This document shows positions 26,186-34,391 of a DNA stretch of 64,000 bases, piece by piece. Each line of letters begins with the position of its first letter. Within the stretch, counting starts at the first letter, position 1. The DNA comes from UBA6898 sp964463135 (GTDB taxonomy: Bacteria > Nitrospirota > Thermodesulfovibrionia > Thermodesulfovibrionales > UBA6898): NCBI GenBank assembly GCA_964463135.1, contig CAYXBA010000004.1, positions 124,001-188,000 of the forward strand. Reading direction: 5' to 3'. The position numbers were made by a program, and so were the translations under genes. The notes under the pieces were generated by a model that saw nothing but the letters and a program-made list of their open reading frames with translations, had not been told where the DNA came from and made no database searches.

Positions 26186-28037
26186 TTTTTCTCTTTTGAG
26201 GGACACGACCCTCCTTATCCCCTGCAATTGTTTGCTGAGCGATTATAGCATCCATTTCATTTATCCTCTTGATCAACTCCGGATGTTGATAACGTTCAGC
26301 AGCCAGGCGGTATGCCTTCACTGCGTCGGCATAACGGCCGACCTTCTGAAAAAGTCTGCCAAGTGAATAGAAATAACGCGGATTAATTCGGTCTCCCTGC
26401 GTCAAGGCAGCAAGTTTGTATATAATAGCATCATAAACAAAATCATGGGATATCTTAAACCGGGAAATGAGCTCTCTGTTTGCAGGCAGGTCTTTGACAA
26501 AGATGATGCTCATCTTATCCATATAAACAGGCACCCACTTTTCGCTGGCTAAGAGCTCGAGGATCACCGGAAACAGGTTGCCGTAAATATCCGAGATCGA
26601 CAGTAAAATATAGCTGATCTTGTAATGATTCAGGATGCCTTCCCATAGCGGTGTTTTTTCGTTAGCGGTCCTGATACCTTCGATTTTTTCAACAGCATCA
26701 GTAACCCACGAATATTCATTGATAACCGTAAGGTTCAGGGTCCTGCTGTCGATAAATGTCTTTTTGGGATAGAGCCTCCAGGCAAGGTAACCCCCGTATC
26801 CGTAGTCATTGAAAATTCTTCCCTGAAGGTTGTTTTCTTTAATAAAATCTACGGCCTTCTCAGGCACGCTCCACTGCCGGGCCAAGCCCAGTCTCGGTTT
26901 CCCGGCACTGGACAGACCTACAGCAAACAGAACTGTTGAAACAATTGCAGCCAGGGCAAATACTGCCTGAATTTTCAGATACATTCCTTCAGAAAGTCTT
27001 TTTTCGATAAAACCGGATACGAGAGGACTGATCTCTTTGCCGAGCAACATGGAGGAAATAATGGCGTAAAAAAAAACAAATCTGCCTGCCTTTGCGCTCA
27101 TCACAAAAAAACCGAGCAGCACGAGGAAATGGGCGAGATCCATCTTCCTGTTCCTGATGATCACCACCAGGGGAAATAAGGCCGCCAACGCAACATAATT
27201 GTAGTCAAGTTTACCGATCTTTTCCTTGTAAATAACCCAAGGAGAAACGTATTCCTGAATACCCCTCTGAAAGATGTTATATTTTGGATGCAGAGACATA
27301 GAAAAAGCATCCCAGCCACACGGATTCACGTACGTAATCAGAATTGCCATCAAACCGGCTGAAAACAGGGCTACTGCATCCTGCCGCGTAAGCTCAGAAC
27401 ACCGGAGGCCCAATTTTATAGTTTCACTCAAAAGATACAGAGAAACGACAATAATGCCGAGGACATAGGCCCCGTGCATGTTCGCCCAGACAAGCATAAG
27501 TGGGACAAGCAGGAACAACCATCGGCCTCTTCTCTCTTTGAACTCCTCCATCAGGAATGTGACTATGGCCGTAAACAGCATGGAGAACAGAACGGGTCTT
27601 TCACCAAGAGCTTTGAGACTGAGCATAAACAACAGAAAGATGATTACAAAGGCAATATAAGACCTGACGCCATCTCGGAGAAGCCGCCAGAACACAACGA
27701 GAACTATAAGAAGTAGCAGAAACGACCGAGTGATAACCATGCCGGCAGATCCAAACAGAGAAAAGATGAAATAATATATGACCTGTGCAAGCCAGTATTG
27801 CTTAAGGAAAAAAACTTCCCGCTCAGGAAAGATATTCTTATTTTCCTCCATGGCAGAGGTATAAGAGAACGGATCTGATTGGGGCAGATGCCCCTCGGTT
27901 ACTATGTATCTGCCTGTGGCAATATGCCACCAGAAATCATAATCCCACAAGGGTGTAAGCAGATAGCAGTACAGAAAAGAAGAAAACAATACGAGGAACA
28001 GCAGGGCTGTAAGAATCTTGAGTTTTTTGTGCGTCAT
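26178..28037 (-). CDS. Large polytopic membrane protein with short TPR tail
   Basis: This 619-residue protein has about ten hydrophobic helices over residues 8-375, a soluble periplasm-like domain (about 400-520) and a TPR-like C-terminus (YFYSLGRLFQKVGRYADAVKAYRLA). The first loop contains DYDFWWHIATGRYIV, resembling the acidic loop of GT-C/PMT-type glycosyltransferases. The specific function is unrecognised. Its position between a pilin and the sugar-nucleotide genes suggests surface or pilin glycan assembly; that is inference. Confidence 0.65.
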   Translation of the reverse strand: MTHKKLKILTALLFLVLFSSFLYCYLLTPLWDYDFWWHIATGRYIVTEGHLPQSDPFSYTSAMEENKNIFPEREVFFLKQYWLAQVIYYFIFSLFGSAGMVITRSFLLLLIVLVVFWRLLRDGVRSYIAFVIIFLLFMLSLKALGERPVLFSMLFTAIVTFLMEEFKERRGRWLFLLVPLMLVWANMHGAYVLGIIVVSLYLLSETIKLGLRCSELTRQDAVALFSAGLMAILITYVNPCGWDAFSMSLHPKYNIFQRGIQEYVSPWVIYKEKIGKLDYNYVALAALFPLVVIIRNRKMDLAHFLVLLGFFVMSAKAGRFVFFYAIISSMLLGKEISPLVSGFIEKRLSEGMYLKIQAVFALAAIVSTVLFAVGLSSAGKPRLGLARQWSVPEKAVDFIKENNLQGRIFNDYGYGGYLAWRLYPKKTFIDSRTLNLTVINEYSWVTDAVEKIEGIRTANEKTPLWEGILNHYKISYILLSISDIYGNLFPVILELLASEKWVPVYMDKMSIIFVKDLPANRELISRFKISHDFVYDAIIYKLAALTQGDRINPRYFYSLGRLFQKVGRYADAVKAYRLAAERYQHPELIKRINEMDAIIAQQTIAGDKEGRVPQKRKNE

Positions 28038-28094
28038 AAAAAAATTCAGATTAGGGGGAGTACCCCTAATCTGAATTCTTCCTGTCGGATAGGA

Positions 28095-28628
28095 CTAATC
28101 AGAATAGATCGTCTTTTTATGTATCGGATTGCCAAAAGCATCCTGAGCTTCAATAACCGCCGAAGTACCTGATATGCTGCATGCTATCTTGCCGCTCGCA
28201 GCAGGACCTGCAATCCAAAGCGTTCCAGTGGTATTCGCCCACGGGGACATCTCTCCCTGAAGGTTCCACTTGGCAGAACTATACTGAGAGCAGAGGGTTC
28301 CTGCAGCAAGCCAGTTGCCAATTTGCGAATTGTTTGCGTCGCTGACTGAGTTGATATTGCCATCTCCGGTAGTATCAACTTCGACAAGCTCGCCTGCAGG
28401 TCCTGTTCCAGCTGCAAGGCCCTTGCCTGCTGCCAAAAGCCAGCCCTGGACATCCGGCTCTGCTGATGCTGCTGACCGTGTTACTGCTCCCTTCCTTGAC
28501 CTTTCCTGCATACCGAGATACCCCGGTATTGCAATTGCCGCGAGAATACCGATGATCGCGACAACGATCAGGAGTTCGATAAGTGTGAAGCCTTTCTGAT
28601 TTTTCAGATTGTTCATTCCCTGATACAT
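28095..28628 (-). CDS. Type IV pilin (PilA-like major pilin candidate)
   Basis: The protein is 177 residues from the ATG at 28628, chosen because AAGGAGG lies 8 bases upstream; upstream in-frame codons are ignored. The prepilin leader MYQGMNNLKNQKG is followed by the cleavage site G/FTLIELLIVVAIIGILAAIAIPGYLG with Glu5. The rest is a globular domain rich in Gly/Ala/Ser with two cysteines late in the chain. A sigma-54-type promoter and two dyads lie upstream, as is common for major pilin genes. Confidence 0.88.
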   Translation of the reverse strand: MYQGMNNLKNQKGFTLIELLIVVAIIGILAAIAIPGYLGMQERSRKGAVTRSAASAEPDVQGWLLAAGKGLAAGTGPAGELVEVDTTGDGNINSVSDANNSQIGNWLAAGTLCSQYSSAKWNLQGEMSPWANTTGTLWIAGPAASGKIACSISGTSAVIEAQDAFGNPIHKKTIYSD

Positions 28629-28660
28629 GATTCTTCCTCCTTGATAAAGATTATTAATTA

Positions 28661-28677
28661 TGTGACATACTGTCACA
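28661..28677. promoter_or_regulatory. Dyad TGTGACA-TAC-TGTCACA in the pilin leader
   Basis: A perfect 7-base inverted repeat with a 3-base spacer lies between the predicted sigma-54 start site and the pilin ribosome site. Related dyads occur at 28789-28807 and 63041-63055. It could be an operator or an RNA hairpin in the leader; the binding protein is unknown. Confidence 0.6.
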
Positions 28678-28703
28678 GCCTGAACTTACTTCTGCTTTAA
28701 ATA

Positions 28704-28719
28704 TGCAACTGCCATGCCA
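28704..28719 (-). promoter_or_regulatory. Sigma-54 (RpoN) promoter of the pilin gene
   Basis: On the minus strand TGGCATG, four bases, then TTGCA matches the -24/-12 consensus (TGGCACG-N4-TTGCW) in all but one position, with exact spacing. Transcription would begin near 28692, giving a leader of about 64 bases before the pilin ATG. RpoN control of pilA is established in Pseudomonas and Geobacter. Confidence 0.75.
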
Positions 28720-28788
28720 AAGAACACATACCTTATCTGACTGTTCTTCAAGGGAAAATAACACTGCCCAGCCCAAGACATAACAATA

Positions 28789-28807
28789 TGTGACATAAAT
28801 TGTCACT
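28789..28807. promoter_or_regulatory. Upstream dyad TGTGACA-TAAAT-TGTCACT, possible enhancer site
   Basis: This imperfect inverted repeat (6-base perfect core GTGACA/TGTCAC) sits about 100 bases upstream of the predicted sigma-54 start, a usual place for an enhancer-binding regulator such as PilR. The rest of the 28629-28992 gap shows no gene. The same gap also holds the upstream region of the activase gene on the plus strand. Confidence 0.5.
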
Positions 28808-28992
28808 CCAAGTCTTTTTTTGTCATTTCTTATATGCGGTATTTGATGAATAAAACATATAATAGATCAATACGGATGACCATTGCAGACCTGAACTGCC
28901 GCGATAAACAGCTCTCTGCCATCAACGTTGTTTCAGTTGTTGCGGTGAAAAAACCGGCGATTATGTTATCCTCATGAAAAACCTCTAATTTT

Positions 28993-31900
28993 ATGATACA
29001 TATCGGACTTGATGCAGGTTCTGTAGCTGTCAAGATCATCATCATGGATGAGAAGAGAGGGATTCTCGACAGCACATATCTGCGTCATAAGGGAAGGCCG
29101 CTTCATATCTCTCTCAAACTCCTCAGTGACTATGCACTTCGATTTGCAGAGGAAGATATCTCGCTGTCCCTTACCGGATCTGCCGGGAGATCGATCGGAA
29201 CTATACTCGGCATTCCGCCGGTCAATGAAGTGGTTGCCCACGCATACGCCACACGAAAGCTCTATCCTGAGACAAGAACGATCATCGAACTTGGAGGAGA
29301 AGACTCAAAACTTATCTTCCTTGATGACAATTCTTTTTCAGCAAAGGATTTTGCCATGAACTCGGTCTGCGCAGCAGGCACCGGCTCATTCCTTGACCAG
29401 CAGGCAGAACGGCTCAACCTTTCCATCGACGAGTTCAGCCGCCTCAGCCTCGAATCCCTGAAGCCGCCCAGAATTGCCGGAAGATGCAGTGTCTTTGCCA
29501 AGTCAGATATGATCCATCTCCAGCAGATCGCAACCCCTGTTGAAGACATTGCAGCCGGCCTCTGTTTTGCCGTTGCGCGCAACTTCAAAGGTGCTATTGC
29601 AAAAGGCCGTATTCTTGAAAGGACCATCTCTTTCCAGGGGGGCGTTGCAGCTAACCAGGGAATGGTTAGGGCCTTCAGGGAAATCTTCAACATTGATGAC
29701 CTCTTCATTCCCGATGAATTCGCGCTCATGGGGGCCATAGGCGCAGCATGGAAAGATGCGGACTCAGGCAGGTCTCATGCTTTTGACCTATCATTACTGG
29801 AAAGTTTTATAGATTCGAAAAAGCCGCAGGAAAAAGGACATTCGCCGCTTATTTCACCCGGGACCGACTTCGCAGAGAGACATCTTAAAGATTGCAATGA
29901 ATTATGCGTAATGGGTGAGGGAGCAGAGAATAAAAGCACATCACGCTTCACGCTTCACGCTTCACGGCCGTTAAAGGCTTACCTCGGTGTTGATATCGGA
30001 TCCATCAGCACAAATCTCGCAGTAATAGACGAGTGCTGCAATGTTATTGCCAAACGGTACCTCATGACAGCGGGCAGGCCCATTGAAGCGGTGAAGCAGG
30101 GGCTTGAAGAGATACACAGAGAGGTCGGCGACAGGATCACGATAGCAGGGGTAGGAACAACCGGTTCAGGCAGGTACATGATCGCTGATTACATCGGAGC
30201 CGACATTGTAAAAAATGAGATAACCGCACAGGCGACAGCAGCAGCCTTCATTGATAAAGAGGTAGATACCATCTTTGAGATCGGCGGCCAGGACTCGAAA
30301 TATATATCACTGAAAAATGGGGTGATTGTGGACTTCGAGATGAATAAGGCATGTGCTGCAGGAACAGGCTCATTTATCGAGGAACAGGCGGAGAAGCTGA
30401 ACGTCTCGGTCAAGGGGGAGTTTCAAGAGATCGCTCTGCGCGCAAAGAATCCCTGCAGGCTGGGCGAACGCTGCACGGTCTTCATGGAAAACTCGCTTAT
30501 GGCCAACCTCCAGAAAGGTTTGCCGAAAGAAGATCTTCTTTCAGGACTTGCGTATTCCATAGTCCAGAACTACATAAACCGCGTGGTCTGCAAACGGCCG
30601 ATCGGAGACAGGATATTCTTCCAGGGCGGCGTTGCCTTTAATAAATCAGTTGTGGCTGCCTTCGAAAATTATCTATCCAAAAAAGTTGTCGTGCCGGAAC
30701 ACCATGATGTTACCGGCGCCATAGGCATGGCTCTCATCGCACGGGAGCATATGAAGGGCAGTCATGCGTTAAGGGCGATTGGGGATGAGTTATCAGATAA
30801 GAACAGATCAACCGTCACGAATCACGAATCACGAATCACGGTCTTCAAAGGCTTTGAAGCTTCCCAGAGACCATACGAGATATCTTCTTTTGAATGCAAA
30901 GGATGTTCTAATGCCTGCGAAATCAACCGTATCAACGTGCACGGGGAAAAGGACCATCTCTATTACGGCGGCAGATGCGAAAAATATGATGTAAGGAAGA
31001 AGCCGGTCAGAACTGATCTGCCTGATCTCTTCGCATTCAGGGATGAGCAGCTCTGGCAGGCACATAACGACCGCAAGGCGTTATGCGTAAAGCGTAACGA
31101 GTCAACAAAACAAACCCCATCACGCTTCACGCTTCACGCTTCACGAGCCAGGATAGGTATTCCCTTCATATTCTATTTCCATGATCTTCTGCCCTATTGG
31201 ACAACCCTCTTCTGGGAACTCGGCTTCGAGGTTGTCGTTTCCCCCAGGACCGAAAGGGGTATTATTGATCTTGGCAATGAAACTATCCTTGCAGAGACAT
31301 GTTTCCCGGTTAAGGCGGCTCATGGGCATATCGCACACCTGATACGACAAAAGGTGGACGCGGTTCTCGTTCCGAGCTTTATCGATCTGAATACAGAATC
31401 TGACACTGCGAAGAGCGGCTTAGCCTGTCCGTATACCCAAACCATGCCCTACATGGCAAAAACCGCATTCCCTGACACAACCTTTATCACACCTCCGGTC
31501 AGGTTGTCCAGGGGAGCGGGGGACCTTAAGCGGGAACTTCAGCAAAGCCTGAAACAGTTCTCTATCTCATCGGCTGAACTGTCGAAAGCCATGGCTTTCG
31601 CAACAAAGATGCAGGAAGCTTTTGTTCGAACGATAAAAGAAAAAGGAAGAGAGGTCCTTTCTGGCCTGAACGAAAAGGCCCTTATCATTGTCGGAAGGGC
31701 ATACAATTCCTTTGATAAGGGCATGAATCTTGCGATCCCAAAAAAGATCCGCAATCTCGGCGTCCTCACCATCCCGATGGATTTTCTCCCCCTTGAACAG
31801 AAGGACATACGCAGAGAATGGCCTAATATGTATTGGAGAGCAGGTCAACGGATACTCAGCGCTGCACGGATCATAGCCTCAAACCCTCTTCTGGAGGCAG

Positions 31901-33378
31901 TCTATATCGGGAACTTTTCCTGCGGACCTGACTCCTTTATATTGAAGTTTTTTGAAGAGGAGATGGGAGGAAAACCCTACCTTCACCTTGAACTTGATGC
32001 ACATAGTGCTGATGCGGGTGCAGTAACGCGGTGCGAGGCCTTTCTCGACAGCATCAAAACCCGGGATGCGTCATGCGAAATGGGTAACGGGTTAAAGCAT
32101 AACAACAGACCACGCAGCACGCGTCACGCTTCGCCGTCTTTAGAGGCAGCACGCAGCATGCAGCATGCAGCACGAACCGTCTATATCCCTCATATGTCTG
32201 ACCATGCATATGCGATCGCAGCAGCCTTCTCGTATTGCGGGACAGCCGCAGAAGTGCTGCCCGAGCCAAGCCAGAAGTCCGTTGATCTCGGCAGGAGATT
32301 CGTATCCGGCAAGGAATGCTATCCCTGCGCCGTAACGACCGGGGATATGGCACGGAAGGCCCTGGAACCCGGATTTGATCCAATGAGATCCGCTTTTTTC
32401 ATGCCATCCGGGACCGGCCCCTGCAGATTCGGACAGTACAATGTATTCCAGAGACTGGTACTCCGGGATCTTGACATGGAAGATCTTCCGGTCTTTTCGC
32501 CGACCCAGGATGAACATTTCTATAAGCACCTTGGGCTGGCCGGAAAAGGGTATGCCATGAGGGTCTGGGAAGGAGTGGTTTGCATAAGCCTTCTCAGGAA
32601 ATGCCTGCTGGAGACAAGGCCCTATGAAAAAGAGAAGGGAGCCGCTGACCTGGCCTATCAGCAGAATCTTCTGATGCTGCGCAAAGCACTGGGCGCACGG
32701 GATGGGAATATTGAGGAAGTGCTGAAAAAGGCGAGAAGCGACTTTGAGCATATCCCCGTGCAGAAAGAAGCAAAACCCCTCATCGGCATTGTGGGTGAGA
32801 TCTTTGTCCGCTCCAACAGATTTTCCAATGAACATCTTGTCAGGAAGGTCGAATCGCTGGGGGGAGAGGTATATCTCACCCCGGTTGACGAATGGATCAG
32901 CTATATCAACCTCATGGGTATCCGCAAAGTCTTGATTAAAAAAGACCTGTCTGGTATGATTACTCTTCTGTCAAAGAGGTTCTTTCAAAAGAGGGTGGAG
33001 CATAGATTGGGAAAGGTTTTTACCGGCTTCCTGCGCACTTTGCATGAACCCGATACACGCGAGATCATGCGGAATGCAGGCTCCTATATCCATCCGAGCT
33101 TTGAAGGCGAGGCCATTCTGAGCATAGGCAAAAGCATTGACCTGACCAGAAGAGGAGCCTCAGGCATTATTAATGCAATGCCTTTTGGCTGTATGCCAGG
33201 CACGATCGTCAATGCACTGCTTCGGGGCGTGAAGAATGACCATGGTATCCCGTGCCTGAGCATACCCTACGATGGGACAGAGTCTCTGACAACCGAGATA
33301 CAGCTTGAAGCCTTCATTGACCAGGCAAAAGAATTTAACAAACTGACCGGCAGCAATGAGCACGCAGCAAAAGGATAG
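28993..33378 (+). CDS. Fused acyl-CoA dehydratase activase (two ASKHA activator domains plus HgdB/DUF2229-like region)
   Basis: This 1461-residue protein fuses two BadF/BcrA/HgdC-type ATPase activators with a C-terminal DUF2229/HgdB-like region. Each activator domain keeps the ASKHA phosphate motifs (HIGLDAGSVAVKI; LGVDIGSISTNLAVI) and both cluster cysteines: about C126/C164 in domain 1 (CAAGTGSF, GRCSVF) and C453/C494 in domain 2 (CAAGTGSF, GERCTVF). One polypeptide could thus replace the homodimer that normally shares one 4Fe-4S cluster. The C-terminal part has conserved cysteines (CKGCSNACEI, AETCFPVKAAHG, KECYPCAVTTGD). The family drives low-potential electron transfer coupled to ATP hydrolysis; the substrate here is unknown. 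Four heptamer-repeat elements encode extra linkers at every domain junction (about residues 304-325, 591-617, 696-718, 1024-1061). Confidence 0.85.
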   Translation: MIHIGLDAGSVAVKIIIMDEKRGILDSTYLRHKGRPLHISLKLLSDYALRFAEEDISLSLTGSAGRSIGTILGIPPVNEVVAHAYATRKLYPETRTIIELGGEDSKLIFLDDNSFSAKDFAMNSVCAAGTGSFLDQQAERLNLSIDEFSRLSLESLKPPRIAGRCSVFAKSDMIHLQQIATPVEDIAAGLCFAVARNFKGAIAKGRILERTISFQGGVAANQGMVRAFREIFNIDDLFIPDEFALMGAIGAAWKDADSGRSHAFDLSLLESFIDSKKPQEKGHSPLISPGTDFAERHLKDCNELCVMGEGAENKSTSRFTLHASRPLKAYLGVDIGSISTNLAVIDECCNVIAKRYLMTAGRPIEAVKQGLEEIHREVGDRITIAGVGTTGSGRYMIADYIGADIVKNEITAQATAAAFIDKEVDTIFEIGGQDSKYISLKNGVIVDFEMNKACAAGTGSFIEEQAEKLNVSVKGEFQEIALRAKNPCRLGERCTVFMENSLMANLQKGLPKEDLLSGLAYSIVQNYINRVVCKRPIGDRIFFQGGVAFNKSVVAAFENYLSKKVVVPEHHDVTGAIGMALIAREHMKGSHALRAIGDELSDKNRSTVTNHESRITVFKGFEASQRPYEISSFECKGCSNACEINRINVHGEKDHLYYGGRCEKYDVRKKPVRTDLPDLFAFRDEQLWQAHNDRKALCVKRNESTKQTPSRFTLHASRARIGIPFIFYFHDLLPYWTTLFWELGFEVVVSPRTERGIIDLGNETILAETCFPVKAAHGHIAHLIRQKVDAVLVPSFIDLNTESDTAKSGLACPYTQTMPYMAKTAFPDTTFITPPVRLSRGAGDLKRELQQSLKQFSISSAELSKAMAFATKMQEAFVRTIKEKGREVLSGLNEKALIIVGRAYNSFDKGMNLAIPKKIRNLGVLTIPMDFLPLEQKDIRREWPNMYWRAGQRILSAARIIASNPLLEAVYIGNFSCGPDSFILKFFEEEMGGKPYLHLELDAHSADAGAVTRCEAFLDSIKTRDASCEMGNGLKHNNRPRSTRHASPSLEAARSMQHAARTVYIPHMSDHAYAIAAAFSYCGTAAEVLPEPSQKSVDLGRRFVSGKECYPCAVTTGDMARKALEPGFDPMRSAFFMPSGTGPCRFGQYNVFQRLVLRDLDMEDLPVFSPTQDEHFYKHLGLAGKGYAMRVWEGVVCISLLRKCLLETRPYEKEKGAADLAYQQNLLMLRKALGARDGNIEEVLKKARSDFEHIPVQKEAKPLIGIVGEIFVRSNRFSNEHLVRKVESLGGEVYLTPVDEWISYINLMGIRKVLIKKDLSGMITLLSKRFFQKRVEHRLGKVFTGFLRTLHEPDTREIMRNAGSYIHPSFEGEAILSIGKSIDLTRRGASGIINAMPFGCMPGTIVNALLRGVKNDHGIPCLSIPYDGTESLTTEIQLEAFIDQAKEFNKLTGSNEHAAKG
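29904..29966 (+). repeat. Heptamer element 1 in the activase gene
   Basis: Three perfect TCACGCT units plus a partial fourth (29941-29966), preceded 20 bases earlier by an imperfect inverse arm (ATGCGTAATGGGTGAGG, 29904-29920). It encodes a linker with RFTLHAS periodicity between the first and second activator domains. Confidence 0.85.
30764..30842 (+). repeat. Heptamer element 2 in the activase gene
   Basis: Three perfect TCACGAA units and a partial one (30815-30842), with a degenerate left arm (GCGTTAAGGGCGATTGG, from 30766). It encodes NHESRIT-type sequence between the second activator domain and the cysteine-rich DUF2229 start. Confidence 0.8.
31078..31146 (+). repeat. Heptamer element 3 in the activase gene
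   Basis: The left arm is three heptamers GCGTTAT, GCGTAAA, GCGTAAC (31078-31098) and the right arm three TCACGCT units plus a partial (31120-31146). The two arms are reverse-complement-related and could fold as a hairpin with a loop of about 21 bases. The right arm is nearly identical to element 1. Confidence 0.87.
32064..32174 (+). repeat. Heptamer element 4 in the activase gene (compound)
   Basis: A left arm of degenerate heptamers (GATGCGT, CATGCGA, AATGGGT, AACGGGT; 32064-32091), then CACGCAG, CACGCGT, CACGCTT (32111-32131), then four AGCA(C/T)GC units (32148-32174). It encodes an Ala/Ser/His-rich linker of about 38 residues in front of the last HgdB-like segment. Confidence 0.82.
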
Positions 33379-33449
33379 CTGAAAGGCATTGTTACAGCCT
33401 TACTGCCGACTGTTTTACATAAGAAATCAACTACTAAGGAGGTGAGTCT

Positions 33450-33545
33450 GTGGGAAGCGTTGTCAAGTGGCGCAAAAAGAAGATGAGCAAGCATAAACAC
33501 AAGAAACTGCTCAGGAAAACCAAGCATCAGAGGAGGAACAAATAA
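33450..33545 (+). CDS. AURKAIP1/COX24-domain small basic protein
   Basis: This 31-residue, very basic protein (about half Lys/Arg/His) starts with GTG at 33450; AAGGAGG lies 7 bases upstream. The sequence MGSVVKWRKKKMSKHKHKKLL followed by a Lys/Arg tail matches small bacterial AURKAIP1/COX24-domain proteins, which are associated with ribosomes. It is easily missed by gene finders because of its length. It sits 71 bases after the activase stop and is convergent to the DUF1460-like gene. Confidence 0.85.
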   Translation: MGSVVKWRKKKMSKHKHKKLLRKTKHQRRNK

Positions 33546-33595
33546 TTAACCCTGTCTGTTCCAAAAGACCCTATCGTAATCTGGACAGCATATGC

Positions 33596-34324
33596 TTATT
33601 CCAGGCGGGATACCCTTATCCCGACAAACGGCATTGCCGTACTGTATTCCGATAAAAGGATTTTTCTGACCGTTCCTCCTCTGTTCTTTCTGCCAAAAGC
33701 ACTCACCAGATAGGTCTTTTCCGCATCGATCTTTATGATGCCGATATGCCCGATAATTTCCCCTGAGACCCGTTTTTTCGGATCCTTGACAAAGAAGACA
33801 AGGTCGCCGTTCTGAAGTCTGCCGGTCAGGGAGGGGATGTCCTGTTTCCGTATCATCGCAACGCGCGTCCTGCCCCTGTCGCCTCTTATCGTAACGGTTG
33901 TCCCGAGCTCTGCCGTGATCTCCCTTCCCCATTTCCCGCTTTCTATCATATCCTCGCCATACCTGAATCTCTCTGTATAGTTGCTGACCTTGCCGTCCAT
34001 CAGAAGTCCCTTGCCATGAAAGCGTTTATCCAGGGCTACGGCAATCGAGTCGTCAGGATTCCTCCCGAGTGCAAGTTCAACTGACCTGAAAGCATGATAC
34101 ATACAGTCTACGCGCTCATCCGCAACAATAACGCTTTTTCTCACATATTCGCCCAGAGGGTCCTGATCATACGGCACATCAATGAACTGCTCTGCCCAGA
34201 AGGCTATCCTCTCGCCCGTTGACCAGGCGGATGCAGTCCGCTGCAGAACCGCGATCTCGTCGTCAGCCATAAAGGCTGTCGCAAGAGAGGGGAATAAAAA
34301 CAATAAAAAGAGAATTGTTTTCAT
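33596..34324 (-). CDS. DUF1460-like (NlpC/P60-fold) exported protein
   Basis: This 242-residue protein has a signal peptide (residues 1-17, cleavage after ATA). It carries the DUF1460 hallmarks VDCMYHAF (candidate nucleophile Cys), NGDLVFFVKDP and EIIGHIGIIK (candidate His). The fold is that of cysteine amidases or peptidases acting on peptidoglycan peptides; the substrate is unverified. It stands alone, divergent from the MetE-like gene with a gap of 67 bases. Confidence 0.75.
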   Translation of the reverse strand: MKTILFLLFLFPSLATAFMADDEIAVLQRTASAWSTGERIAFWAEQFIDVPYDQDPLGEYVRKSVIVADERVDCMYHAFRSVELALGRNPDDSIAVALDKRFHGKGLLMDGKVSNYTERFRYGEDMIESGKWGREITAELGTTVTIRGDRGRTRVAMIRKQDIPSLTGRLQNGDLVFFVKDPKKRVSGEIIGHIGIIKIDAEKTYLVSAFGRKNRGGTVRKILLSEYSTAMPFVGIRVSRLE

Positions 34325-34391
34325 ATTTCATTATACCCTTTTCAGGAAAAAGACTTTGAAAGGACAGTCCCTGATAGAGTATCATTCATAG

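Noticed and set aside
29941..32174. Repeat arrays considered as CRISPR
   Set aside because: Units are 7 bases, directly adjacent and without spacers, and are translated; no cas genes are present.
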